Shown here: in pieces, positions 15,485 through 23,542 of the stretch
Numbering within the stretch: position 1 is the stretch's first letter
Layout of the letters: each line of letters starts with the position of its first letter
From: an uncultured Prochlorococcus sp.
GTDB taxonomy: Bacteria; Cyanobacteriota; Cyanobacteriia; PCC-6307; Cyanobiaceae
Direction of reading: 5' to 3'
Length of the DNA stretch: 64,000 nucleotides
NCBI GenBank assembly: GCA_902628235.1
Contig: CACOMD010000001.1
Span: forward strand, 124,001 to 188,000
Made by a program: the position numbers and the translations under genes
Notes under the pieces: model-generated
What the model was told of the DNA's origin: nothing
The model's input: the letters and a program-made list of their open reading frames with translations, nothing else
The model's database searches: none

Positions 15485-15748
15485 TTATTCCTTAGTTTCT
15501 TTTGGCTCTTCCTTAGTTTCCTTTGGCTCTTCCTTAGTTTCCTTTTGCTCTTCCTTAGCTTCTACTTTTAGCTCTTCCTTTGCTTCTTCTTTTGGCTCTT
15601 CCTTTGCTTCTACTTTTGGCTCTTCCTTTGCTTCTACTTTTGGCTCTTCCTTTGCTTCTCTTTGTTTTCTACCAAAATCGTCTTTTCCTACAACAAAGAA
15701 AATCAATGCGAAAAGGAAGAAGGAGGCAAATAATAATATTTCCATCAA
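15485..15748 (-). CDS. Membrane-anchored Glu/Lys repeat protein, 87 aa
   Basis: An N-terminal membrane span (ILLFASFFLFALIFFVVG) is followed by a low-complexity tail built of AKEEPKVE and ETKEEPKETK units running to the stop. The tail should be an extended or coiled cytoplasmic arm rather than an enzyme. The DNA repeats underneath make its length likely to vary between strains. The plus-strand ORF of leucines and prolines is the shadow of this repeat. It resembles in style the EKPAED protein at 50059-50232. Confidence 0.6.
   Translation of the reverse strand: MMEILLFASFFLFALIFFVVGKDDFGRKQREAKEEPKVEAKEEPKVEAKEEPKEEAKEELKVEAKEEQKETKEEPKETKEEPKETKE
15487..15658. repeat. Tandem coding repeats of 21-24 bases
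   Basis: Two unit types follow one another: about 21 bases (TTCCTTAGTTTCCTTTGGCTC) and about 24 bases (TTCCTTTGCTTCTACTTTTGGCTC). They encode the Glu/Lys repeats of the overlapping gene. Unit multiples of three keep the frame when copies are gained or lost. Confidence 0.8.
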
Positions 15749-15855
15749 ATAATTACCAATTAGAATTAGGGTTAAGTTAAATTAAAAATATATTATTAAT
15801 CAACATCAAATAATACAGAATTAAGTTAATTTTGTTTCAATGAAACCCAATTTTA

Positions 15856-16176
15856 TTAATCGTCAACTGGATAGGACTCTGTATCAATAACCTCTTTCTG
15901 GGAATCTATAAAATTAAATTTAGTTTCTACCCAATTATTTATTAATGAAACTAAAGGCTTAGAACCTCTAAATATAAATATTGAAGTTGGCAGAGCAGAA
16001 ACTATACCAATAACTGGGCTTTTAAAGAGTAATCTACCTGCCTTAACATTAAATAAAATAATTAAAAAAGAAGGAACAATAATACTTATTACTGTTTTTA
16101 ACGCCGCAAGCCAACCTACTTTGTATACATACCAAATTAGTAATAAACCAATTAAATATAAAAATACATATGTCAT
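15856..16176 (-). CDS. Hypothetical membrane protein, 106 aa
   Basis: Two or three hydrophobic segments (FLYLIGLLLIWYVY, AALKTVISIIVPSFLIILFN and a weaker one around PVIGIVSALPTSIFIF) precede a polar, acidic tail (SQKEVIDTESYPVDD). No family recognised. The gene is flanked by the Glu/Lys repeat gene downstream and an unrelated plus-strand gene upstream. Function unknown. Confidence 0.55.
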   Translation of the reverse strand: MTYVFLYLIGLLLIWYVYKVGWLAALKTVISIIVPSFLIILFNVKAGRLLFKSPVIGIVSALPTSIFIFRGSKPLVSLINNWVETKFNFIDSQKEVIDTESYPVDD

Positions 16177-16261
16177 AATTTAATTATAATTTTAAAAAAT
16201 TAATTTGTTTGTCATCTTCAAAAATTTTTTATATTAATATTTTACATAAACAAAATTTACA

Positions 16262-16477
16262 ATGAGTTTCGCTGAAATAAAAAAATTTCTTCAAAAAATG
16301 CAAACAGATGAGTCTCTCAAAAATAAAGTAATTTCTTCAGCTACTGCTGATGATGTAGCTTTGATAGCGCAAGAATTGGGATTTAGCTTTTCAGGAGACG
16401 ATCTATTAAGATTTAATGGACAAAAAGTTGACAAAGTAACAGTAAGGAAAGTGCAACATCCAGGCGAATATCATTAA
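16262..16477 (+). CDS. Nif11-domain protein
   Basis: A 71-residue protein whose body fits the Nif11 leader domain: KKFLQKMQTDESLKNKV followed by DDVALIAQELGFSFSGDDLL. In picocyanobacteria this domain forms the leader of many ribosomal peptide precursors (prochlorosins), but it also occurs in proteins without a core peptide. Here the tail after the leader (RFNGQKVDKVTVRKVQHPGEYH) has no Cys and no Ser, only one Thr, and lacks a double-glycine cleavage site. No modifying enzyme is nearby. I therefore read it as a stand-alone Nif11 protein. Confidence 0.7.
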   Translation: MSFAEIKKFLQKMQTDESLKNKVISSATADDVALIAQELGFSFSGDDLLRFNGQKVDKVTVRKVQHPGEYH

Positions 16478-16486
16478 TAAATTGCT

Positions 16487-16987
16487 TTAGCCACTAATCC
16501 AAATTGCTAGACCTCCTCCTTTCCCTCGAGCACATAACCATTTTTTTTCTTTTCCCAAAGCTATTAGTGAGAAAAAAGGTCTTTTTTTAGGATCAGTATT
16601 TTTTAAAGAGGTATTTATTATCGGTATATTTAAAATCTTTATTAATAATTGCTCAAAATAAAAAGGTAAAAGTGGGCGAGTTCCCTTTAGATATGCTTTC
16701 CCAGAAAAATTAATAGAGAGAACTCCAAATTTTATTGAATTGCTTATTTCAAAAGTCGGTTCATTATTTTGCCCTATAGATTTGCTTAGTTTTAGAGATG
16801 CAGAAAGAACTTGAAGAATAGAACTTGATACATTATCAATACTTGTATCTCCCTTTTTATAAACATATTGAAATTTCCAAAAACCTAATAAATCATCAAA
16901 TTCAATACCACTTCCATCCTTATTTGCTATTTTCTCCAAATTTTTAATTTCATCAAAATTTGGAAAACTATATTCCTTAATAATCAT
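16487..16987 (-). CDS. Fibrillin-like / PAP-type protein, 166 aa
   Basis: The pattern DDLLGFWKFQYVYKKG near the N-terminus and KWLCARGKGGGLAIWI at the end are reminiscent of plastid lipid-associated (PAP/fibrillin) proteins of cyanobacteria, which bind lipids at thylakoids. The middle alternates hydrophobic and polar residues as beta strands would. No signal peptide. The assignment rests on a remembered pattern and is uncertain; a conserved hypothetical is the alternative. Confidence 0.55.
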   Translation of the reverse strand: MIIKEYSFPNFDEIKNLEKIANKDGSGIEFDDLLGFWKFQYVYKKGDTSIDNVSSSILQVLSASLKLSKSIGQNNEPTFEISNSIKFGVLSINFSGKAYLKGTRPLLPFYFEQLLIKILNIPIINTSLKNTDPKKRPFFSLIALGKEKKWLCARGKGGGLAIWISG

Positions 16988-17074
16988 GTCTTAAAATGAG
17001 GCTAAATTATCCGCTATAAAAATAATTTAATAAAATGAGTCTAACTAAAAATTCTAGCTAAATATCAATTTATT

Positions 17075-17701
17075 ATGAACTTATCTAAACATTTATGGGA
17101 TAAAAATAAAGATCTTGCATTTGCAAGTTTAAACAGCAAATTTGTTCAAGGAATTAAAAATGGTAATTTACCAAAAAATAATTTTCAATCTTATGTTGCT
17201 CAAGATTATTTTTTCTTAGAGAGTTTTGCTCGCGCATATGGATTAGCTATATCTAAATGTTTTGATATTAATGCAATAAGAACATTAAGTGAACTTCTCC
17301 TTGGAGTATCAGAGGAACTAGTCCTCCATGAAAAATATGCAAAGGAGTGGGAAATTAATTTAACTAATAATAAGATAGAAATTCCTACAAAAGCTTATAC
17401 AGATTTTCTAAGGAAAATATCTTTAGAGTCAAGTTGTATTGAAATTTTAGTTGCCATGACTCCCTGCATGAAATTATATGCATGGATTGGAAAAAAATTA
17501 TCCGATTCAACTTCAAATAATATTTATAAAGATTGGATAGTAACTTATTCAGATGAAAATTTTGAGAAACTTGCGAACTCTCTTGAAGAAATAATTGATA
17601 CCTACAAAGGCTCTTATGATTTAGATCAATTAAATTATTTATACCAAGAAGCGATGAATTTAGAAGTAAAATTTTTTGAGGCTTATTCTGATTTTAAATA
17701 A
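17075..17701 (+). CDS. tenA: TenA-family thiaminase II / aminopyrimidine hydrolase
   Basis: A 208-residue all-helical protein of the TenA family, which hydrolyses degraded thiamin to give 4-amino-5-hydroxymethyl-2-methylpyrimidine (HMP). It has Asp44 in the YVAQDYFFLESFARAY segment, the nucleophilic cysteine region MTPCMKLYAW (Cys131) and a C-terminal glutamate in VKFFEAY (Glu202). The gene lies 30 bases before thiD on the same strand, so released HMP would be phosphorylated at once. This is a pyrimidine-salvage arrangement. Confidence 0.88.
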   Translation: MNLSKHLWDKNKDLAFASLNSKFVQGIKNGNLPKNNFQSYVAQDYFFLESFARAYGLAISKCFDINAIRTLSELLLGVSEELVLHEKYAKEWEINLTNNKIEIPTKAYTDFLRKISLESSCIEILVAMTPCMKLYAWIGKKLSDSTSNNIYKDWIVTYSDENFEKLANSLEEIIDTYKGSYDLDQLNYLYQEAMNLEVKFFEAYSDFK

Positions 17702-17733
17702 ACTTAAAATTAAAGATTATTTTTAATAATACT

Positions 17734-18522
17734 ATGTACTCAAAAATATCTCTTACAGTTGGAGGAAGTGATTCAGGCGGAGGCGCAGGCATACAAGCAG
17801 ATTTAAAGACTTTTATGTCTCATAACGTCCATGGATGTTCAGTAATTACATGTGTAACAGCACAAAATAGCGTAAATGTAATTGATGTAGAGGCAATAGG
17901 AACTCAAATGCTAAATAATCAGTTTGATGCCGTTTTTACTGACTTTAAAATTAGCGCTCTGAAAACAGGCATGCTTTTTAATGAAGAAATAATTTTTAAT
18001 ACTGCTTTAAAACTAAAAAATCAATCCATACCAAAAGTAATTGATCCTGTAATGTGCACAAGAACTGGAGCAAGATTGTTAGAAGAAAGCGCAATTAATG
18101 CCTATAAAGAATTTCTTATTCCTCAGGCAGAAATATTAACACCGAATATTTTTGAGGCAAATCTTCTTGCAAATACAAATATTAAAAATATGAATGATAT
18201 GGAAAAAGCTACTGAAAGAATTCTTGACTATGGTTGTAAATCGGTACTTATAAAAGGAGGGGGCATTCAAGAACTTAAAGGTAAAGATTTTTTTGTAGAT
18301 AAAAAAGGTAACAGTTATTGGCTTAAAAATAAATTTATAGATACTCAAAATAGCCATGGTAGTGGTTGTACATTAAGTGCAGCCATTTGCAGCCATCTTG
18401 CCTTAGGTCTAGATTTATTAGAATCAGTTAACAAGGCTAAAACTTTTATTGAAAAATCTTTAATAAATTCTTATAAAATTGGAGCTGGGCCTGGTCCTCT
18501 TGGACATTGTCAATCGTTTTAG
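17734..18522 (+). CDS. thiD: HMP / HMP-phosphate kinase ThiD
   Basis: A 262-residue ribokinase-fold enzyme that phosphorylates HMP and then HMP-phosphate to give HMP pyrophosphate for thiamin synthesis. Seen are VGGSDSGGGAGIQADLKTF at the N-terminus, ILTPNIFEANLL in the middle and the anion-hole and catalytic segment SHGSGCTLSAAI at the C-terminus. Length is typical. It follows tenA in the same direction and is probably cotranscribed with it. No TPP riboswitch could be recognised upstream of the pair. Confidence 0.92.
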   Translation: MYSKISLTVGGSDSGGGAGIQADLKTFMSHNVHGCSVITCVTAQNSVNVIDVEAIGTQMLNNQFDAVFTDFKISALKTGMLFNEEIIFNTALKLKNQSIPKVIDPVMCTRTGARLLEESAINAYKEFLIPQAEILTPNIFEANLLANTNIKNMNDMEKATERILDYGCKSVLIKGGGIQELKGKDFFVDKKGNSYWLKNKFIDTQNSHGSGCTLSAAICSHLALGLDLLESVNKAKTFIEKSLINSYKIGAGPGPLGHCQSF

Positions 18523-18637
18523 CCCCCAAGAAACAGATTAATTTTCTTTATTTCGAAATATTTCATATTTTCTTTATATGAGACACACAATTGTGACAAA
18601 TAAACGCTAGTATCTTTACATAAAGTAATTAAGAAAA

Positions 18638-18748
18638 ATGGATTTCATCTCTAAAAAGCAAGGTTATGTTCCCTTAAAAGCAGTACCTTACATATTTGTA
18701 TTAGCTTTTGTTTTAAGTATCACTACATCTTCAACAACATTCGTTTAA
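18638..18748 (+). CDS. Small single-span membrane protein, 36 aa
   Basis: Missing from the ORF track. The frame starts MDFISKKQGYVPLKAVPY and has one span (IFVLAFVLSITTSSTTFV). The basic N-terminus would place it in the cytoplasm. It lies between thiD and the flavoprotein gene, with about 115 bases in front that may carry a promoter. Similar tiny proteins are common in photosystems, but no identity can be assigned. Confidence 0.55.
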   Translation: MDFISKKQGYVPLKAVPYIFVLAFVLSITTSSTTFV

Positions 18749-18787
18749 ATTTAAATCATCAAAAAATAGTGTTTACTATTTTAATAA

Positions 18788-20314
18788 ATGGACAAATTTG
18801 ATGTAGTTATAATTGGTAGTGGAATAGGTGGATTAAGCTGCGGTAGTTTACTTGCTTCTCGTGGGAAAAAAGTTTTAATATGTGAATGTCACTCTCAACC
18901 TGGCGGAGTAGCTCATAGCTTTACTAGGAATGGTTATAAATTTGAATCCGGACCATCTCTATGGAATGGATTAGAAAGCATCTCAAACACATCCCCGCTT
19001 GGGCAAATACTATATTTATTAGAAGAACAGATAGAAGTAAAGAAATATAAAGGTTGGAAAGTTATAGTTCCCGAAGCGGAATTTGATTTAGAAGTTGGAG
19101 ATTTATCCTTTAGAAAAAAAATACAGGAATTAAGAGGTGATGAAGCGTTAAATCAGTGGGATACTTTTATGAAAGCTGTTAAACCACTAAGCAGAATCAT
19201 TGATAAAATGCCTCTTTTAACAACTTCTCCCGAGAATTTAAATTTACAAGAAATTTTGAAACTCACAATAAAGTTTTTGCCTGAAATTAATCATGCTAAT
19301 AATCTTAGAAAAGGTTTTGGGGAAATTGCTAATAAATTCTTAACTGATCCTTTTTTAAATAATTGGGTTGATTTACTAAGTTTCTTAATAAGCGGAATGT
19401 CAATGGATGATACAAATACAGCCGCCATGGCAACTTTATTTAATGAATGGTTCAAACCTAATGCTCACTTGGAGTATCCTCTTGGTGGGAGTGAAAGTGT
19501 TGTAAATGCATTAGTAAGAGGATTCAAGAAAAATGGCGGGAAATTACTTTTATCATCAAAAGTTAAAAATATTAATTTCACTAATAATTTTGCTACCGGA
19601 GTGACCTTAGAGAATAATGCAACAATTAACTCCGAATTCATAGTGGCCAATTGCGATATTTGGAATAAACATTCTCTTATACCAAGTCCTCTTATTAGAA
19701 AATTCAAAGATAAAGAATTTAATGTAGAAAAATGCAAATCATTCCTTCATATACACTTAGGTTTCGATGCAAGTAACCTTAAAGATCTTCCCATACATAC
19801 AATATGGGTTGATGATTGGGAAAGAGGTATAACAGCAGAGAGAAATATCGCTGTTTTTTCTATTCCCTCTGTACTTGATCCAAGTATGTCACCAAAGGGG
19901 AAACATGTACTACATGGGTATACACCGGCTAATGAACCCTGGGAAATTTGGGAAAATCTTAAACCTAATACAAAAAAATATAACGATCTAAAAGAAAAGA
20001 GATGTGAAGTATTTATGAAACCATTAAGAAAAATTATTCCAGATATTGACAGGAGGATTGAACTAAAAATGCTAGGAACTCCAGTTACACATCAAAGATT
20101 TACAAACACCCATTCTGGAAGCTATGGTCCAGCAATTTCAGCCAAAAAAAGTTTGTTTCCAGGTTATAAGACTCCTTTTAAGAATGTATTTGCTTGTGGT
20201 GCTAGCACTTTCCCTGGAATAGGCATTCCTGCAGTAGCTGCAAGTGGCGCGTATACGGCTGAAGCAATCTTAGGTAAAAAAGAATTTAAAGAGATTATTA
20301 GCAAACTTAATTAA
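18788..20314 (+). CDS. CRTISO/phytoene-desaturase-like FAD oxidoreductase
   Basis: A 508-residue flavoprotein. The N-terminal FAD site is DVVIIGSGIGGLSCGSLLAS, followed by the CECHSQPGGVAHSF segment. The C-terminal part reads VFACGASTFPGIGIPAVAAS, as in carotenoid isomerases and bacterial-type phytoene desaturases. Such enzymes use FAD to isomerise or desaturate carotenes in membranes. The length suits CRTISO-like members. Whether it acts on lycopene or another isoprenoid cannot be told from sequence. The gene follows a tiny membrane gene by about 40 bases. Confidence 0.8.
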   Translation: MDKFDVVIIGSGIGGLSCGSLLASRGKKVLICECHSQPGGVAHSFTRNGYKFESGPSLWNGLESISNTSPLGQILYLLEEQIEVKKYKGWKVIVPEAEFDLEVGDLSFRKKIQELRGDEALNQWDTFMKAVKPLSRIIDKMPLLTTSPENLNLQEILKLTIKFLPEINHANNLRKGFGEIANKFLTDPFLNNWVDLLSFLISGMSMDDTNTAAMATLFNEWFKPNAHLEYPLGGSESVVNALVRGFKKNGGKLLLSSKVKNINFTNNFATGVTLENNATINSEFIVANCDIWNKHSLIPSPLIRKFKDKEFNVEKCKSFLHIHLGFDASNLKDLPIHTIWVDDWERGITAERNIAVFSIPSVLDPSMSPKGKHVLHGYTPANEPWEIWENLKPNTKKYNDLKEKRCEVFMKPLRKIIPDIDRRIELKMLGTPVTHQRFTNTHSGSYGPAISAKKSLFPGYKTPFKNVFACGASTFPGIGIPAVAASGAYTAEAILGKKEFKEIISKLN

Positions 20315-20439
20315 ATATATTTTTAACTTTATTCTTGCTTCAAATTATTTAGTTGGTTAAGAAATAAAAAAATTGATATGCAAACCTAGCTAGAGATGAT
20401 AATGTTTAAATGATCATTAATTTAACTAATAGGTCTTAT

Positions 20440-20643
20440 ATGTTTTTCTTATCAATTCCACAGGCTTGGCATTTAGTAGGCACTTGGTCTGAACAGGTTC
20501 CGAGTGAATCAAGCCTTATTGGAATGGGCGAAGTGGAATTGATGATGACTCTTCATTCAATATTTGTACCAATATTATTAGTAATTGGAGCATATTTTTT
20601 TATCACCCTATCAAGAGAAGAGAGAAGAAAGGCAAAAAGCTAA
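20440..20643 (+). CDS. Small membrane protein, about 67 aa
   Basis: I use the internal ATG (MFFLSIPQAWHLVG); the ORF track begins ten codons earlier. A single span (LHSIFVPILLVIGAYFFI) precedes a basic tail (SREERRKAKS). The N-terminal region WHLVGTWSEQVPSESSL is polar and probably outside the cytoplasm. No family recognised. It ends four bases from the convergent minus-strand gene. Confidence 0.6.
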   Translation: MFFLSIPQAWHLVGTWSEQVPSESSLIGMGEVELMMTLHSIFVPILLVIGAYFFITLSREERRKAKS

Positions 20644-20646
20644 ATA

Positions 20647-20973
20647 CTACTTAGCAGAACTTCTTCTAACCACCTTCCGACCACTAGAAGAGTCTAAAGA
20701 AATATTTTCATCGTTTTTAGTGTTTTGACGACCATTATTATCTAATTGATCCATTTCGGAGCAAATACCTACAACCATAGCAGCTTCTACATGATCAGGA
20801 AGATCACCGATAGTAATTAGAGCTTTCAAAACTAATTGGAGTCTTGTGTCTTTATCTAATTCAGGTCTAAGCTTTTTAACTGTACTCCAAAGCTCTTTAG
20901 TTACTTCTTTAAGAAGTTCACGATCTACTGACAAATTTACATCCTTTATTACTAATTTAAATTTAACAAACAA
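20647..20973 (-). CDS. Conserved-looking hypothetical protein, 108 aa
   Basis: A soluble helical protein with LRPELDKDTRLQLVLKALI and DLPDHVEAAMVVGICSEMD in the middle and a polar serine-rich basic end (SGRKVVRRSSAK). No membrane span. The acidic and helical core suggests a small interaction domain, but I know no function. The gene is convergent with the preceding plus-strand gene. Confidence 0.6.
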   Translation of the reverse strand: MFVKFKLVIKDVNLSVDRELLKEVTKELWSTVKKLRPELDKDTRLQLVLKALITIGDLPDHVEAAMVVGICSEMDQLDNNGRQNTKNDENISLDSSSGRKVVRRSSAK

Positions 20974-21028
20974 TTGGGTTTATTATTATGCTTAAAACAT
21001 AATTCAGTATCAGATTGAAATTTATTAA

Positions 21029-21265
21029 TTAAGCAAAAGAAAGTTGAATTAATTTAGTTTTTTTAATTTCATTTCTAACAGAATTCTTAACATCATATTT
21101 TTTTAAATTTTTATAGTAATACTTTTGCAAATTACATTTGCTTTTTTTATTAAATTTTTTGCGACTATTTATAAGAGAGTCCCACTCTTTTGCGTTAAAT
21201 ACAGCATAGGGAGAAGAAGGCAAGATTTTCATTTCATTGAGCCACGTATCCATATAATAGTACAA
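21029..21265 (-). CDS. Hypothetical basic protein, 78 aa
   Basis: A lysine- and tyrosine-rich protein (KKFNKKSKCNLQKYYYKNLKK) with a short neutral N-terminus (MYYYMDTWLNEMKILPSSPY). Two Met residues near the start make the exact beginning uncertain. The positive patch could bind nucleic acid. No motif recognised. Upstream lies a long stretch without a gene. Confidence 0.5.
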   Translation of the reverse strand: MYYYMDTWLNEMKILPSSPYAVFNAKEWDSLINSRKKFNKKSKCNLQKYYYKNLKKYDVKNSVRNEIKKTKLIQLSFA

Positions 21266-21660
21266 ATTTACTATTAAGCAAGTTTTATTTGCACAAGTAT
21301 ATAAATATAATTAAACCTAGGTTTTATATTTAAAAATTTAAATCTACTAAATTATAATTACATATTTTTTCAAATATTTTCATTTATCAATTAAGACTTA
21401 ATACGATAGTTGAAGTTTAAAAAACGATTCACTAAGATACTAAGTTTATGTAAAAATATTTCTTCTATTTGGATCTTCTTAAAAAGGACGATAAGTCTAA
21501 GAAGACATGGTGATAAAAAATCAATTGAGCATTAAGGGTCTATTAAATAAATAGCAATTAGTGCTTTAGAACTTGAAAATTAGTTTAATCCCAACAAGTG
21601 ATGATATTTATTAAGGGTTCAATAGCTCTCCAGAGTGGATCAAGATAGACTAAGTTAGAA
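21266..21660. other. Intergenic region without a recognised gene
   Basis: Nearly 400 bases in which I find no convincing reading frame on either strand. The composition is AT-rich with a somewhat less biased middle (around 21480-21660). Two short similar stretches, TTAAGGGTCTATTAAAT and TTATTAAGGGTTCAAT, lie about 85 bases apart. It could hold a small RNA, but no terminator supports that. Confidence 0.4.
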
Positions 21661-21774
21661 TTAACATATCCAAGCATTTAAATAAAACCAAATGCTAATT
21701 ATTGATATACCAAACCAAAATATAATTGGAACTACTTTAATTGGCAAAACATATTTATCTGTAAGTGTTTTCAC
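21661..21774 (-). CDS. Possible small single-span membrane protein, 37 aa
   Basis: A frame from a GTG start, too short for the ORF track. It has a short charged N-terminus (MKTLTDKYVLPIK) and one hydrophobic helix (VVPIIFWFGISIISIWFYL) ending AWIC. The hydrophobic pattern is gene-like, but the GTG start and lack of a visible ribosome-binding site leave doubt. Confidence 0.4.
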   Translation of the reverse strand: MKTLTDKYVLPIKVVPIIFWFGISIISIWFYLNAWIC

Positions 21775-21853
21775 TAAATTTTATAAATATATGTTTTACA
21801 ACTTTAAAAAAAATATCAAATCTTGAGAATAGGTTTATTTGCTCTAAAAGTTG

Positions 21854-22000
21854 CTACGAGGTAATATTTGTAAGCTCAATTTTAGATTGTTTAGAAAAAT
21901 GAATATTTTCACCTTTTTGGGATTTGTTCCAATATTCAATGAGTTCTTCTAATTCATTAATTCTTTTTTTAGCATTTTCAATTTTTTCAGTAACTTTCAT
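21854..22000 (-). CDS. Small coiled-coil-like protein, 48 aa
   Basis: Missing from the ORF track. The first half is a charged helix with heptad spacing (KVTEKIENAKKRINELEEL), followed by a polar tail (SQKGENIHFSKQSKIEL). It may pair with itself or a partner. No known domain. It stands alone in a region with few genes. Confidence 0.6.
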   Translation of the reverse strand: MKVTEKIENAKKRINELEELIEYWNKSQKGENIHFSKQSKIELTNITS

Positions 22001-22207
22001 TTTGTAAATTTAATCTATATAAAATATGCATCAATAAAAAAATTTATCAAGTGATTAATGTTGATATATTTTAAAATTAGGTAATTTTTCTCAAAATGAT
22101 TCCTCTTTAATTTAGATTTTTGATCTTAACTTGAAAATATTTACTTTCGAAAACTCTCAAAAAATATTTTTCATCCTTCTAAATTTATTAAATAAATAAA
22201 AATTTAA

Positions 22208-22642
22208 TTAGAAATATTTATGAATATCTATAAAGAGAGTTCCTGAGATTAATAAAGAAGTAATAGAACCTATGGCAACCATAAATAAAACATAGCCATT
22301 TTGTCTGGGTAATTTAGCAACAGAATATAAAATAATAGAAGAAGAAATTAATCCAAGAATAATTATTATCTTTTCTGTTAATTCATTTAAATGAATTTCT
22401 AAATTGAAACTTTTTAAAACTGATAAAATATTGGGAACAGGAATATTTCCTGAAACATGATTTAAAAAAAAGTACAAGCTTAATAATGTAGACATTAATA
22501 TTGAAACCAATAATAAAACACTTATTGGTTTAGTTAATCTATTTATTGTTCTATTAAAGGATCTCAATAAAATTAATATAAAAATGCTCATTCCTAAGGG
22601 GAATATCGGAAGAAAAATAGAAAGGTTTATGTAATCTTCCAT
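22208..22642 (-). CDS. Hypothetical four-span membrane protein, 144 aa
   Basis: Four hydrophobic segments can be seen: INLSIFLPIFPLGMSIFILI, PISVLLLVSILMSTLLSLYF, EKIIIILGLISSSIILYSV and YVLFMVAIGSITSLLISG. The layout recalls part of an antiporter-like or NADH-quinone oxidoreductase membrane subunit, but it is too short for NdhD/F and has no decisive charged residue. Function unknown. Confidence 0.55.
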   Translation of the reverse strand: MEDYINLSIFLPIFPLGMSIFILILLRSFNRTINRLTKPISVLLLVSILMSTLLSLYFFLNHVSGNIPVPNILSVLKSFNLEIHLNELTEKIIIILGLISSSIILYSVAKLPRQNGYVLFMVAIGSITSLLISGTLFIDIHKYF

Positions 22643-22778
22643 AAAATTAAAAATTAGAAAATATAGTTTTATCTTAAGACCTTTAAAGAAGAGCGTCTAA
22701 AATTTTATTAATTTTGCGGATATTTTACCTATTGCCTTTTATCATTTCAGGTATCAAACTATTAATAAAAGAAAAATT

Positions 22779-22880
22779 ATGTTAACTGTTTCTGAAATCA
22801 TTCTCGCCAGCAGTGTTTTTCTTCTAATAATTTACTTTGAAGTTCGTCTTCTTTATACAAAATCCAAAACGGCTAAATAA
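22779..22880 (+). CDS. Small single-span membrane protein, 33 aa
   Basis: Too short for the ORF track. It reads MLTVSEIILASSVFLLIIYF and then a basic end (EVRLLYTKSKTAK). A single helix with a positive C-terminus is the pattern of tiny photosystem or transporter subunits. It is divergent from the four-span gene on the left. Identity unknown. Confidence 0.5.
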   Translation: MLTVSEIILASSVFLLIIYFEVRLLYTKSKTAK

Positions 22881-22992
22881 TGCAAAAGAGGTAACTCGAT
22901 CTAACTATAAATTAAAGAATATTTAATAATCTCATAGAACCAAAAACTAATTTAATGTGAGAGAATAAACACAATAATATCAATTCGATATC

Positions 22993-23139
22993 ATGAGCCA
23001 ATCATCAGAAGAAAGTCTCAAAGAATCAACTCATTTAAAACAGCAGACACAATCTAATCAAACTTCTTCTTCAGAAGCTATTATAAGCGCCTCTGAAATC
23101 GAAAAATTATATTTAAGAATCAAAGAAGATTGGTTATAA
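22993..23139 (+). CDS. Small Ser/Gln-rich protein, 48 aa
   Basis: Missing from the ORF track. The N-terminal two thirds are disordered and rich in Ser, Gln and Glu (MSQSSEESLKESTHLKQQ). The last part forms a helix (SEIEKLYLRIKEDWL). The layout suits a small adaptor with a flexible arm. No known domain. It lies 110 bases downstream of a tiny membrane gene on the same strand. Confidence 0.55.
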   Translation: MSQSSEESLKESTHLKQQTQSNQTSSSEAIISASEIEKLYLRIKEDWL

Positions 23140-23274
23140 ATATTCCTTGACAGTAATTGACAATAAATAGCCTAAATCATATATGAGACTTTTAGTTTAC
23201 TAAAATAATTTACAAACAGGTAGCAACACTATTTACACCCTATTAGTATATATGTACTAATTCAAATTTATGCT

Positions 23275-23505
23275 TTGGATCGTCAGTTAAGTCCAGATTT
23301 TCTCTCCGTAAAATCAGGGGATTATATTGCAATAAAAGCTGAGGAGAATAAAAGTCATTGGTTTGGCCAAGTTATTAATTGCATAGGAGGAGCAAGAGAT
23401 CCAAATGCCTGGACTTTGTTTCAGGTAATGAATATTGATAGCGGAGAAATCATGATAATAAATGCAGATACAGTTGAAATGATTCTTAAAACATCTAATT
23501 TATGA
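23275..23505 (+). CDS. DUF3104-like protein, 76 aa
   Basis: Read from a TTG start. The pattern WFGQVINCIGGARDPNAWTL followed by FQVMNIDSGEI matches what I remember of the short cyanobacterial family DUF3104, which looks like an all-beta domain. No catalytic residues known. An ATG five bases earlier is out of frame, so the TTG decides the start. Function unknown. Confidence 0.6.
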   Translation: MDRQLSPDFLSVKSGDYIAIKAEENKSHWFGQVINCIGGARDPNAWTLFQVMNIDSGEIMIINADTVEMILKTSNL

Positions 23506-23542
23506 ATAATTTTTCTAAACTAGAAAATAAAAGATAAATAAA

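Noticed and set aside
15487-15658. Possible CRISPR array
   Set aside because: The repeats are contiguous coding units without unique spacers.
15580-15780. Plus-strand ORF of repeated LLLLLALP
   Set aside because: Antisense shadow of the Glu/Lys repeat gene; leucine runs follow from the repeat on the other strand.
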